A stretch of 64,000 bases of DNA from JARFUG01 sp050485365 (GTDB lineage: Bacteria > Desulfobacterota > Desulfuromonadia > Desulfuromonadales > JACZKF01), in assembly GCA_050485365.1 (NCBI GenBank), contig JBJHBH010000001.1:60171-124170 (forward strand). Direction: 5' to 3'. The position numbers and the translations under genes were made by a program. Every line of letters begins with the position of its first letter. Position 1 is the stretch's first letter. Under the pieces are notes generated by a model. It was not told where the DNA came from and ran no database searches. It saw only the letters and a list, made by a program, of their open reading frames with translations. Positions 49,993 through 58,318 of this stretch are shown here, piece after piece.

Positions 49993-51432
49993 CTAGTGCA
50001 GCGTCCTTCCGGCGCGTATCTCCTCGATCTCCATCGGATATTCTCTGGGGCTTTGCTGAAGAAACTCGTCGAGGGTCCACGGCGGCAGGGGGCCGGCAAG
50101 GGGGTAGCGGGCCGTGAACGTCTTCGCGAAGGCGGTGTGATAGCGGCTCATGGCGGCGAAATCGCGCGGAAAGGCTTCCTCGTCGACCCCCAGGAACGCC
50201 CCCTTCACCCGGGCGCGGGCGAGAATCTGCCGCCAGCGCTCGATGGGGACGACGCCGATCGATTCGACTCCGTGCGAGAAGAGTATCAGGCCGATCTCGT
50301 CGAAGGGATCGGATCTCTCCAGATACTCCTCCAGGATCCGGTCCATCGGCTCGGTCGGGAAGATCATCCAGAAGGGGACCGCCCCGACGCGCATCATCCA
50401 GTACGGCTCGAGCAGAAGGAACGATTCGCCCACCAGGCGATTGGCGACGATCCCTCTCTTGCGATACCACCAGCGGTAGAAATCGGCGACCAGGGGGCTC
50501 AAGTCCTGGGGCTGCTCGAAGGCGATGCGACGCACCCCGAAACCGTGCCGCGCGGCGAAACGCTCGATGTCGTCGCCCAGCGGTGCGGCGAATCCCCACT
50601 CGGCCTCCGCACGCTCGCCGTCGGGGGCAGGGGGGTCCCAGCGGCGACGGTAGGAGCCGTAGCGCCGCAGATACTCCTTCACCCGCTCGCTCCCCTCGAA
50701 CAGGTCTTTGAAGTCGGCGCCGCCTGCGGCGCCGAACTGGAAGATGTGGCGCTCGCTGACCTCGGTCGTCGGCCATTTGAGGCGGCAGTCGAGCACGAAT
50801 ATGGTGCCGCCGGGCTCCAGGTTCTTCAGCAGGAAATGTTCGTAGTGGGGACCGAGGGTGAGGCGCTTGATGCGGAAGTAGGCGAGGACCCGACTCATGA
50901 GCAGATCCTGGACCGGATCGAGCATATGGTGGAGCTCGATATCAGGGTTGGCGTCGAGGAGTTGACGGGCGGGCTCGACGGACCAGGAGAGGTCCTGCCG
51001 GGGCTCGTCGGGGTGGACGCCGCTTCGGCGCACCGGGATCAGGTGGCTCTGGGGGAGCCAGGGTATCCCGAGCGCGGCGCACAGATGGACGGCGGCGCCG
51101 TTGGATGATCCGATCATCACGGCCGGATAGGGACGGGACGGATAGACGCCGGCGGCCCACTTGGAGAGTTTGTCGGCGCGGAAATGATGCAGCTTCTTCT
51201 GGCTGATTGTTTCGGTCGCGCCGCTGTATTGGTAAAATTTTTCGCGCCAGGGAACCGGAAGACGATTGATCCCCAGGCCGGCAAGGTTGACCAGCGGGGC
51301 AAACGGCTGCGGCAGGACGCCGATGTTGGCGTGACTCGATTCCTTGAGGTAGGTGCTGGTGGCCCTGAGCATCGAGGCGGTCGAGTCGAAATTCGCAACC
51401 CAGTTCTGGGGCATGATCATGCGGCGTAGCAT
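49993..51432 (-). CDS. Unrecognised 479 aa protein
   Basis: I do not recognise a family. The ATG at 51432 follows GGAGGTGA. It is soluble, Trp/Arg/Pro-rich. Near residue 105 is VMIGSSNGAAVHLCAALGIPW, a strand-turn-helix with G-S-S-N-G-A that recalls the nucleophile elbow of alpha/beta hydrolases, and CGTIF-like VLDCRLKWP later. It is the third gene of an operon SDR - alpha/beta hydrolase - this gene, 14 bp after the hydrolase. The context suggests lipid or small-molecule modification. Confidence 0.7.
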   Translation of the reverse strand: MLRRMIMPQNWVANFDSTASMLRATSTYLKESSHANIGVLPQPFAPLVNLAGLGINRLPVPWREKFYQYSGATETISQKKLHHFRADKLSKWAAGVYPSRPYPAVMIGSSNGAAVHLCAALGIPWLPQSHLIPVRRSGVHPDEPRQDLSWSVEPARQLLDANPDIELHHMLDPVQDLLMSRVLAYFRIKRLTLGPHYEHFLLKNLEPGGTIFVLDCRLKWPTTEVSERHIFQFGAAGGADFKDLFEGSERVKEYLRRYGSYRRRWDPPAPDGERAEAEWGFAAPLGDDIERFAARHGFGVRRIAFEQPQDLSPLVADFYRWWYRKRGIVANRLVGESFLLLEPYWMMRVGAVPFWMIFPTEPMDRILEEYLERSDPFDEIGLILFSHGVESIGVVPIERWRQILARARVKGAFLGVDEEAFPRDFAAMSRYHTAFAKTFTARYPLAGPLPPWTLDEFLQQSPREYPMEIEEIRAGRTLH

Positions 51433-51446
51433 GGCGTCACCTCCAT

Positions 51447-52214
51447 TCAATGGACCAGGAAAGGGCTGATCACCCTGGCGAATTCAAGGGGCGCCGCGTA
51501 GTTGATCGTGTGGGCGGCGCCGGGGATGACCCTGAGATCCCCCTGGGGAAGGAGGGAGACGACCCTCTCGGCCCACTGCTGGGTGGCGATCGGGTCGCGC
51601 GATCCGCGCACCACGAGGGTGGGGGCCTCGACGTGCGGCAGGCGCTCCTCGATCGGATGGGAGAGGCAGTGGGCGATCGTCTCCCTGGCGACCCGGAAGC
51701 CGGCCCTGGAGTAATCGCGCACCATGAAAAGTCCGAGCGAATGCGGCTCGAGCGGTGAGTTGCGCACCAGGCGGCGAAACTGGGGCCACACCTCGCGCGC
51801 GCTCTCCTCTATCACCGGTCCCTGCAGGACGGCCCGGCGCAGCCGGTTCGGGTGGCGCACGGCGAGCTCGGCGATGATGTTGCACCCGTAGGAGTTCCCC
51901 ACCAGGTTCGCCTGCTCGATCTCCATGGCGTCCATCCACCGGGCGAGAGCGTCGGCGAGCTCGTCCGTATCAAGTGCGTGACGCAGACCCGAGCTTCTGC
52001 CGTAGCCGGGCAGGTCGACGGCGAAGACCCTGAAATCCGAAGCGAGGCGCTCAAGGGTCGGCACCATGTAGCCGCTCGCCACCACCAGCCCCGGCACGAG
52101 GATCACCGTCGGCGCCCCCGGGGGGGACGTCTGGGCGGCGCGGGCGAAGATGGTCCATTCCCCCACCTCCCTGCGGACCCACTCCCAGTGATTTTCCTGC
52201 GACCTCAGCGCCAT
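51447..52214 (-). CDS. Alpha/beta hydrolase
   Basis: 255 residues; the start at 52214 overlaps the end of the SDR gene. Oxyanion region VPGLVVASG, nucleophile Ser in LVGNSYGCN, acid Asp in GSRDPIATQQW and His in GAAHTIN form the full triad. Substrate unknown. It lies between the SDR and the 479 aa protein in one operon. Confidence 0.9.
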   Translation of the reverse strand: MALRSQENHWEWVRREVGEWTIFARAAQTSPPGAPTVILVPGLVVASGYMVPTLERLASDFRVFAVDLPGYGRSSGLRHALDTDELADALARWMDAMEIEQANLVGNSYGCNIIAELAVRHPNRLRRAVLQGPVIEESAREVWPQFRRLVRNSPLEPHSLGLFMVRDYSRAGFRVARETIAHCLSHPIEERLPHVEAPTLVVRGSRDPIATQQWAERVVSLLPQGDLRVIPGAAHTINYAAPLEFARVISPFLVH

Positions 52215-53203
52215 CCCGCAAGACTCCACTTCGGTCTGCACGATCGCATCCAGGCCGCAATTCCGATGCCGACCCCCGCGGCCGCCAGGCCGAACGCCTT
52301 GCGCGTCTTCGTCTCCTCGGGGCGCTGCCATCCCCCTCCGACGGTATTCCAGATCGTCATCGGCTCAAAGAGGTTGCCGTCGCCGGCAGGGGCCGAGCGC
52401 TCGGCGAAGTGGTCGCGGTCGACCTGCCGCGCTACCATCCTTTCTGCCAGCGCCGGGGCCACGGTGCGCATCGCCATGAGGGCGCGCCCGGCGTTGCCGA
52501 CGGCGACCTCCCTGCGCGGAACCCGGATGAGGTTCATGATGGTGGTCGCCACCTGCTGCGGCGAGTAGACCGGATCCATCGGCTTGACGGCGCGCCCGGT
52601 GTAGTTGGCCGCGTGCTGGAAAAGGGGGGTGTCGATGGAGGCGGCCAGGACGGTGCAGACGTGGATGCCCGGGGCATCGCGAAGCTCCATGCGCAGGCTC
52701 TCGGAGAGGCCGTTGACGGCGAACTTGCTGGTGCTGTAGAGCCCGACGTAGGGGGAGCCGACCTTGCCGATCTGCGAGGAAACGTTGATCATCGTGCCGC
52801 TGCCCTGCTCGCGAAAATAAGGCAGAGCGGCCCGTGCTCCGTGCATGGTGCCGAAGAGGTTCGTCTCCAGGACGCGCCGGCACGCCTCGTAGGGGGTCTC
52901 CTCCAGGCGGCCGAAGAGGGTGACGGCCGCATTGTTCACCCACACGTCGATGCGCCCGAAATTCTCGATCGCCTGACGTGCGACGTGGTGCACCGCCTCC
53001 TGGTCGGTGACGTCGGCTGAGACGACAAACGCCCTGCCGCCGAGTTGCTCGCACTCGGTCGCCACATCCCGAAGGGCCTGCTCCCGCCGGGCAGTGAGCA
53101 CCACCGTCGCGCCGTGGCGCGCCAGCATTAGCGCCGTGGCGCGGCCGATCCCGCTCGAAGCCCCGGTAATGACGACCACGCAATCTTCGATCTTCCGTTT
53201 CAT
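52205..53203 (-). CDS. Short-chain dehydrogenase/reductase with C-terminal extension
   Basis: 332 residues. Rossmann TGASSGIG at the N-terminus, NNA(AVTLF), catalytic Ser and Tyr-x3-Lys in YSTSKFAVNG. After the usual 250 residues there is an extension ending in a hydrophobic segment (AFGLAAAGVGIGIAAWMRS) that could anchor it to the membrane. It probably acts on the same substrate as the next hydrolase. First gene of the operon. Confidence 0.93.
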   Translation of the reverse strand: MKRKIEDCVVVITGASSGIGRATALMLARHGATVVLTARREQALRDVATECEQLGGRAFVVSADVTDQEAVHHVARQAIENFGRIDVWVNNAAVTLFGRLEETPYEACRRVLETNLFGTMHGARAALPYFREQGSGTMINVSSQIGKVGSPYVGLYSTSKFAVNGLSESLRMELRDAPGIHVCTVLAASIDTPLFQHAANYTGRAVKPMDPVYSPQQVATTIMNLIRVPRREVAVGNAGRALMAMRTVAPALAERMVARQVDRDHFAERSAPAGDGNLFEPMTIWNTVGGGWQRPEETKTRKAFGLAAAGVGIGIAAWMRSCRPKWSLAGWR

Positions 53204-53500
53204 GTTCGATCCTTTCGATAGAGAGCGGGATTTCTCTCGGCCCTGCCCGCTCGAAAGACCATTAATCAGAGCTGAATCTTCCAGCCAACTCTATAGAAAA
53301 AGATCCCTCTGTCAAATCGTGAAGAAGAAGCAAGTGGTTCAATTAAAAGAGGAATTTGATCGAAGCGGTGGGGCGGACGATCGAGGGAGCAGAAGAAGTA
53401 AGCGGGGATGGTCGTTGAAATGCTATGATACGAGGTCGTTGCAGCAGGGAGTTTAATTCAACGGATGAGCGCCGAAGGCGTTTGCCGGAAAGTGGGTTTC

Positions 53501-53953
53501 ATGCAGATCTGGGTGGACGCCGACGCGTGTCCCAAAGTCATCAAGGACATCTTGTTTCGCGCCGCCGAGAGGGTGTCGGTGCCGCTGACGCTGGTGGCCA
53601 ACATGCCGCTGCGCACGCCCCCCTCGCGGCTGATCCGCACCATCCGGGTGTCGTCGGGACTCGATGTGGCCGACAGCGAGATCGTGCGCCTTATGGGGGC
53701 GGGGGATCTGGTCGTCACCGCCGACATCCCGCTCGCCGCCCAGGCCATCGAGAAGGGGGGGCACGCCCTCGATCCGAGGGGGGAGCTCTACACCCGCGAC
53801 AACATCGGGGAGCGTCTGGCGGTGCGCAACTTTCTCGACGAGCTGCGCGGCAGCGGCATCGAGACGGGGGGGCCTGCGGCCCTCAGCCAAGCCGACCGCC
53901 AGAGCTTCGCCAACGCCCTCGACAGGTTTCTGGCGCGCGCGGCGAAAGGATAG
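53501..53953 (+). CDS. yaiI: YaiI/UPF0178 (DUF188) family protein
   Basis: 150 residues; the start at 53501 is set by alignment with YaiI (MxIWVDADACP), although the ribosome binding site is weak. Conserved segments are IWVDADACPKVIKDIL, ANMPLRTPPS, GDLVVTADIPLAAQAIEKG and ALDPRGELYTRDNI. The fold is related to PIN/NYN-type nucleases; function is not established. The roughly 300 bases upstream (53204-53500) contain no gene. Confidence 0.93.
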   Translation: MQIWVDADACPKVIKDILFRAAERVSVPLTLVANMPLRTPPSRLIRTIRVSSGLDVADSEIVRLMGAGDLVVTADIPLAAQAIEKGGHALDPRGELYTRDNIGERLAVRNFLDELRGSGIETGGPAALSQADRQSFANALDRFLARAAKG

Positions 53954-54153
53954 GTAGCGTGTAACTGTTCAGCATGGGGTCCCACCTCCCATGCCAAGGG
54001 ACGCTTTTCGCCGTCCATGGCCGCTTGACTGGCGCCGTCCATGGCGCCAGACACCCTTTTCATGTGAGCCGCGACCCTACAAGGTGAATAGATACGGTCC
54101 GTAGGAATGGGCCGCGTCCGATCCGGTGCGGCCCGGCCGCCCGGGAACAGGTG

Positions 54154-54378
54154 CTACCCTTCTCCTGAACTAGCCGGCGATTTCTCGCCCAGAATCGCCT
54201 GGACCCGGCCGACCTGCCCGTCTTCGAGGCGCACCTTGATCCCCCGGGTGTGAACGGCGGCGCTGGTGAGGATCGCCCCGACGGTCCCTTCGGTGAGCTT
54301 CCCCGTGCGCTGGTCCTTCTTCAGGACGACGGCGACCTTGAGGCCGGGGCGGATATCCTTTCTGCTGCGGCCGTCCAT
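54154..54378 (-). CDS. ywbE: YwbE family protein (DUF2196)
   Basis: 74 residues with the YwbE pattern: GRSRKDIRPGLKVAVVLKKD, QRTGKLTEGTV, ILT, HTRGIKVRLEDGQVGRVQAI. Small basic protein of unknown function widespread in bacteria. It starts six bases after the 49 aa gene and reads the same way as the ABC-F gene, so the three form an operon. Confidence 0.93.
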   Translation of the reverse strand: MDGRSRKDIRPGLKVAVVLKKDQRTGKLTEGTVGAILTSAAVHTRGIKVRLEDGQVGRVQAILGEKSPASSGEG

Positions 54379-54384
54379 GCGGGG

Positions 54385-54534
54385 CTATTCCTCCTCCTCT
54401 TCGGCGCCTTCCTCGACAGTCTCCTCGCTGGTCTCCTTCTCCTCGGCCTTGCGCTGCTTCTTCTCTTCCTTCTTGTTCTTTCTGGCCAGCTCCTTCTGCC
54501 GCTTCTCGAATCCGTAGTTCGGTTTTTTCGCCAT
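54385..54534 (-). CDS. Small Lys/Glu-rich 49 aa protein
   Basis: On the minus strand the ATG at 54534 (in GCCCGATGGCG) opens MAKKPNYGFEKRQKELARKN and continues with alternating Lys/Glu to a poly-Glu end and TAG at 54385. The highly charged helix, with conserved-looking NYGFEKRQKELA, resembles small proteins found in many Proteobacteria. It fits exactly between the ABC-F and ywbE genes. Confidence 0.7.
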   Translation of the reverse strand: MAKKPNYGFEKRQKELARKNKKEEKKQRKAEEKETSEETVEEGAEEEEE

Positions 54535-54567
54535 CGGGCCTCTCTTTCTTGTCGGAGGGTTTTCGGA

Positions 54568-56202
54568 TCAGAGCTTCAGTTCGCCGTGCCCCTGATAGAG
54601 CTCGTCGCGCAGCTTCGCCACCTCGGCGCTCTCGATGTATTCGTCAAAGGACATGACGCGGTCGATGATGCCGCCGGGGGTGATCTCCACGATGCGGTTG
54701 GCCACAGTGGAGACGAACTGGTGGTCGTGGGAGGAGAAGAGGACGACCTCGGGGTAGGCGATGAGCCCGTTGTTCAGGGCGGTGATCGACTCGAGGTCGA
54801 GGTGGCTCGTCGGCTCGTCGAAGATGAGGACGTTGGCGCCGCTGAGCATCATGCGCGCCAGCATGCAGCGCACCTTCTCGCCGCCGGAGAGGACCCGCGC
54901 CTTCTTCAGCGCTTCTTCGCCGGAGAAGAGCATCCGGCCGAGAAAGCCGCGGGCGAAGCTCTCCCCCTCGTTGGGGGCGAACTGGCGCAGCCACTCGATG
55001 AGGTTCAGGTCGTTGTCGAACCAGGCGCTGTTCTCGCGCGGAAAGGAGGCATGGCTGATCGTCACCCCCCAGCGGTAGCTCCCGGCGTCGGGCTCGATCC
55101 CCCCGGCGAGAATCTCGAAGAGGGTCGTCTTGGCCAGGGCGTTGCCCCCGACGAAGGCGATCTTGTCCCCCTTGTTCACCGTCAGGGTCAGATCGTCGAG
55201 GACGCGCACCCCCTCGATCGTTTTGGTGAGCCCCTTGACCTCGAGGATGATGTCGCCGCAGGGGCGCTCGGGCTTGAAGACGACGTAGGGGTACTTGCGC
55301 GAGGAGACCGGCATCTCTTCGACGGTGAGCTTTTCGAGGAGCTTCTTGCGCGAGGTCGCCTGCTTCGCCTTGGAGGCGTTGGAGCTGAAGCGCTGGATGA
55401 ACTCCTTGAGCTCGTTGGCCTTGTCGGTGACGCGGCGGTTCTCGTCCTGCTTCTGCTTGAGGGCAAGCTGACTCGCCTCGTACCAGAAGTCGTAGTTGCC
55501 GACGTAGACCTGGATCTTGCCGAAGTCGATGTCGGCGACGTGGGTGCAGACCTGGTTCAGGAAGTGGCGGTCGTGGGAGACGACGATGACCGTGTTCTGA
55601 AAGCGGGAGAGAAAATCCTCCAGCCAGCCTATCGATTTGAGGTCGAGGTGGTTGGTCGGTTCGTCGAGCAGCAGGATGTCCGGGTTGCCGAAGAGGGCCT
55701 GGGCCAGAAGGACGCGCACCTTGTCCCCCGCTTCGAGCTCCTTCATCTTCTTATGGCGAAGCTCTTCGGGGATACCGAGACCGTTGAGCAGAACGGCGGC
55801 CTCCGATTCGGCCTCGTAGCCGTTCATCTCGGCGAACTCCGCTTCGAGCTCGCCGGAGCGTATGCCGTCCTCTTCGGTGAACTCTCCCTTGGCGTAGATC
55901 GCCTCGCGCTCGGCCATCACCTCGTAGAGCTTTTCGTGCCCCATGATGACGGTGTTGAAGACCGTCTCTTCGTCGAAGGCGAACTGGTCCTGGCGCAGCA
56001 CCGCGATACGCTCTCCGGCGCCGACGGTGATCTCCCCCCTGTCCGGATCGACGTCGCCGGCGAGAATCTTCAGAAAGGTCGATTTGCCGGCGCCGTTGGC
56101 GCCGATGAGGCCGTAGCAGTTGCCCGGGGTGAACTTGATGTTCACATCTTTAAAAATGACCCGCTTGCCGTAGGCGAGGGCCACGTTGGATGCACTGATC
56201 AT
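54568..56202 (-). CDS. ABC-F ATPase, YbiT type
   Basis: 544 residues; the start at 56202 (MISASNVALAYG) fits the family. Two ABC domains with Walker A GANGAGKST and GGNALAKTT, signatures EAGDK (degenerate) and LSGGEKVR, Walker B LLLDEPTNHLDL and LIFDEPTSHLDL, joined by the linker with NASKAKQATSRKK. It follows E. coli YbiT. ABC-F proteins act on the ribosome rather than in transport. The second Walker A lacks the usual third Gly (N-A-L-A-K-T). Confidence 0.93.
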   Translation of the reverse strand: MISASNVALAYGKRVIFKDVNIKFTPGNCYGLIGANGAGKSTFLKILAGDVDPDRGEITVGAGERIAVLRQDQFAFDEETVFNTVIMGHEKLYEVMAEREAIYAKGEFTEEDGIRSGELEAEFAEMNGYEAESEAAVLLNGLGIPEELRHKKMKELEAGDKVRVLLAQALFGNPDILLLDEPTNHLDLKSIGWLEDFLSRFQNTVIVVSHDRHFLNQVCTHVADIDFGKIQVYVGNYDFWYEASQLALKQKQDENRRVTDKANELKEFIQRFSSNASKAKQATSRKKLLEKLTVEEMPVSSRKYPYVVFKPERPCGDIILEVKGLTKTIEGVRVLDDLTLTVNKGDKIAFVGGNALAKTTLFEILAGGIEPDAGSYRWGVTISHASFPRENSAWFDNDLNLIEWLRQFAPNEGESFARGFLGRMLFSGEEALKKARVLSGGEKVRCMLARMMLSGANVLIFDEPTSHLDLESITALNNGLIAYPEVVLFSSHDHQFVSTVANRIVEITPGGIIDRVMSFDEYIESAEVAKLRDELYQGHGELKL

Positions 56203-56405
56203 CTGCGTGAGATCCTTTGGCTGAAAAATAAAGACCACAGGATACCCTGTGGTCACATGAATCTTCTACCTATACCACTGCCGGTCCTCCCGCGGCAAAT
56301 TTTTTCCCGCGCGCGCCTGTCGACGGCGATCATCGAACAGGAGGTGCGGCGGGGGGATTCACCTTCTATACTGAATGGAAACTCAAAAGAATCAGGAGGT
56401 ATGCA

Positions 56406-56636
56406 ATGAGCGAGACGACGGTGAAGACGCCGGTCATCGCAATGGTGGCGATGACCCGTGGGATGCTCGGTGCGGGGGCGGCTCTGCTCCTTGCCGACAA
56501 AATGAACGAAAAGCAGCGCAAGGCCGCAGGGTGGAGCCTCTTTGCCGTGGGGGCCGTGACGACGATACCCCTGGCGATGCTGGTGCTGGGGGGGAGACGC
56601 CCCGAGCGAAAGCCGATCGCCAAGTGGGTCTTCTGA
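56406..56636 (+). CDS. Small membrane protein, 76 aa
   Basis: AGGAGG lies 6 nt before the ATG. Two hydrophobic stretches (about 9-30 and 43-62, GWSLFAVGAVTTIPLAMLVL) flank a charged turn (DKMNEKQRKAAG). Function unknown. A GC hairpin at 56658-56680 separates it from the convergent 67 aa gene. Confidence 0.7.
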   Translation: MSETTVKTPVIAMVAMTRGMLGAGAALLLADKMNEKQRKAAGWSLFAVGAVTTIPLAMLVLGGRRPERKPIAKWVF

Positions 56637-56694
56637 ACCGGACCCTCGACATGAAGAAGGGCCGGCGTTCGGCCGGCCCTCGGGGACATTCTGA

Positions 56695-56898
56695 CTACAT
56701 CTCGTTTTCAGCGTACTTCGGTACGGTGATCTCTTCCTCGAAGCGCCAAGTCTCCCTTTGACCGTCGACTTCGACTTCCAGGCCGTCGTTTCTGCACGTG
56801 ATGACCCGGCCTTGCGTCTTGCGCGTCAGGTTGCGTACGTAACGCTCGTGCCCGTGGGTAACAGCCTGACAGACGTTGATCAACTCCTCGGACTTCAT
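56695..56898 (-). CDS. Small 67 aa protein
   Basis: AAAGGAG lies upstream of the ATG at 56898. The sequence is soluble and mixed in charge (ITCRNDGLEVEVDGQRETWRF suggests a small beta sheet). Function unknown. No membrane segment. Confidence 0.65.
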   Translation of the reverse strand: MKSEELINVCQAVTHGHERYVRNLTRKTQGRVITCRNDGLEVEVDGQRETWRFEEEITVPKYAENEM

Positions 56899-57009
56899 CT
56901 TCCGGCTCTCCTTTAAGGATGAGGAAAATACAAGGGCGATGACGTTTACGAGATTTTACATTTTTCGCGGAAAAGATCAATCGATTCCGGTGGGGGAAGC
57001 GGCGGGGGT

Positions 57010-57129
57010 GAAAAAGCCGAAAGCCTGACCGGGAGGAGGCGTCCCGATCAGGCTTTCGAGGGTTGGAGAGCTCACTACAGGAGAAGAAGAAGTTATCGCC
57101 GGCCCGCCTGCCACAACAGGCCTTTGATG
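57010..57129 (-). ncRNA. Candidate small RNA, copy 2 (in a 352 bp gene-free region)
   Basis: Same arrangement as 46390-46498: start CTCAACCATCAAAG, hairpin GCCTGTTGTGGCAGGC, then CUUCUUCUUCUCCUG, then a long terminator hairpin (arms CGAAAGCCTGA, 57018-57058) followed by CTTTTTC. The conserved core is about 45 bases, while the rest differs, as expected for related RNAs with different pairing segments. No gene fits 56899-57250. Confidence 0.68.
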
Positions 57130-57135
57130 GTTGAG

Positions 57136-57168
57136 ACTATATCGCTCCGACGAAAGGATTTCCACGTG
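57136..57168 (-). promoter_or_regulatory. Promoter of small RNA copy 2
   Basis: CACGTGGAA, 18 bases, TATAGT on the minus strand, the same as copy 1 in both boxes and spacing. Confidence 0.6.
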
Positions 57169-57250
57169 CACCCGCGTAAAAAATCCGTCGACTCAAGGCG
57201 ATCGGCGTCTGTGCTTTTGTGCGGAGGGAAAAGGCGCGCCGCACCGGAAG

Positions 57251-57511
57251 CTATTTGGATGCCTCCACAAGTGAGGCGGCCTTGAATTCCCCCTCGATCC
57301 CCTGCTCCTCGAGCCACCGCTTGCAGCCGCCCCACCAGCTCGTGCGGTTGACCTTCTTGACGATCTGCCGGAACTCGAGTCCCAAATCGTAAGGTCCCCC
57401 GATCCCGGGGCGGAAGGCGCAGGCGTAGCCGTACATCCGTTTGGCGTCGTTGTCGAAGAGCTTCTCCAGCACCTTGCGTCCCGTCGGTTCGGTGAATGTC
57501 GTTCCGTACAT
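57251..57511 (-). CDS. Small 86 aa protein of unknown function
   Basis: GGAG lies six bases before the ATG at 57511. It is soluble, with FDNDAKRMYGYACAFRPG, GGPYDLGLEFRQIVKKV and RTSWWGGCKRWLEEQG; two Cys and several Trp. No family recognised. It stands just downstream of the methyltransferase on the same strand, 109 bp away. Confidence 0.65.
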   Translation of the reverse strand: MYGTTFTEPTGRKVLEKLFDNDAKRMYGYACAFRPGIGGPYDLGLEFRQIVKKVNRTSWWGGCKRWLEEQGIEGEFKAASLVEASK

Positions 57512-57620
57512 GCGCTTCTCCGCTCATCGGGTGAAACCATAGGATATGATACCCCATGATATCCATGAGGGCGCCTCGACGCAAGGGCGAAGCGAAAAAA
57601 GACCCGTCCCCGCGTGGCTC

Positions 57621-58202
57621 TCAGGGTTTGGGATAGCAGAAAAAAAGCTGTGCGGGCAGAACGTTGAGGGGCTCGAAGCCGCGAACGACCGTCGGAAACG
57701 TCTGCTGCAGGTACGGAAAGACCGTGGGCGAGAACTGGTAGACGAGGAAGGCGCCGTCGGGTTGGAGGACTTCGCGGGTGGAGGTGAGGATGTCGCGGCG
57801 CACCTCGGCGTCCAGGGTGCTGAAGGGGATCCCCGAAATGACGTAGTCGGCGCGGTCGAGGCCCTCCTTCTGCAGAACACGGCTGATCTCGGCGGCCGAG
57901 CCGTGAACGATGCGCAGGCGGGGGTCGGGGTAGCTCTGGCGCAGAAAGTCGACGAAGTCGGGATTGAGCTCGAAAACGATCAGGGTCGCATCGGGGCGCA
58001 TCCGGCGCAGGATCTCCTCGGTGATCGTGCCGACCCCCGGGCCGAACTCGACGATCACCCTGGCCTGCGTCCAGTCGACCGGTTTGAGGAGGCGGCGGAT
58101 CAGAAAGCCGGAGCTGGGGATGAGCGAGCCGAGCATCCTCGGATGCATGAAGAAGTTCTTGGCAAACAGGGCGAGCTGTTCACGGCGCGATGAAACGTGC
58201 AT
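57621..58202 (-). CDS. SAM-dependent methyltransferase (phospholipid N-methyltransferase-like)
   Basis: 193 residues; the ATG at 58202 follows AAGGGAG. Motif I is VIVEFGPGVGTITEEIL, the acidic ribose contact is VFELNPDF, and motif IV is ADYVISGIPFS. The opening FAKNFFMHPRMLGSLIPSS is typical of PmtA-like and KsgA-related enzymes that methylate phosphatidylethanolamine. Function inferred from family; it could also be an rRNA-type enzyme. Confidence 0.85.
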   Translation of the reverse strand: MHVSSRREQLALFAKNFFMHPRMLGSLIPSSGFLIRRLLKPVDWTQARVIVEFGPGVGTITEEILRRMRPDATLIVFELNPDFVDFLRQSYPDPRLRIVHGSAAEISRVLQKEGLDRADYVISGIPFSTLDAEVRRDILTSTREVLQPDGAFLVYQFSPTVFPYLQQTFPTVVRGFEPLNVLPAQLFFCYPKP

Positions 58203-58318
58203 CGATAAATCTCCCTTCACTGTCGAAAAACGGATCGGAAACGATCAAAAGGCGCCTATGGCCCTTGACTATCATAACCGATATTTTCGCCACGAAAAGG
58301 AGCGAGGCAGCAGAAGAG

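Noticed and set aside
54250..56409. 719-codon open frame on the plus strand
   Set aside because: It mirrors the ABC-F gene and the two small genes on the minus strand; its Leu/Asp-rich product is an antisense artefact.
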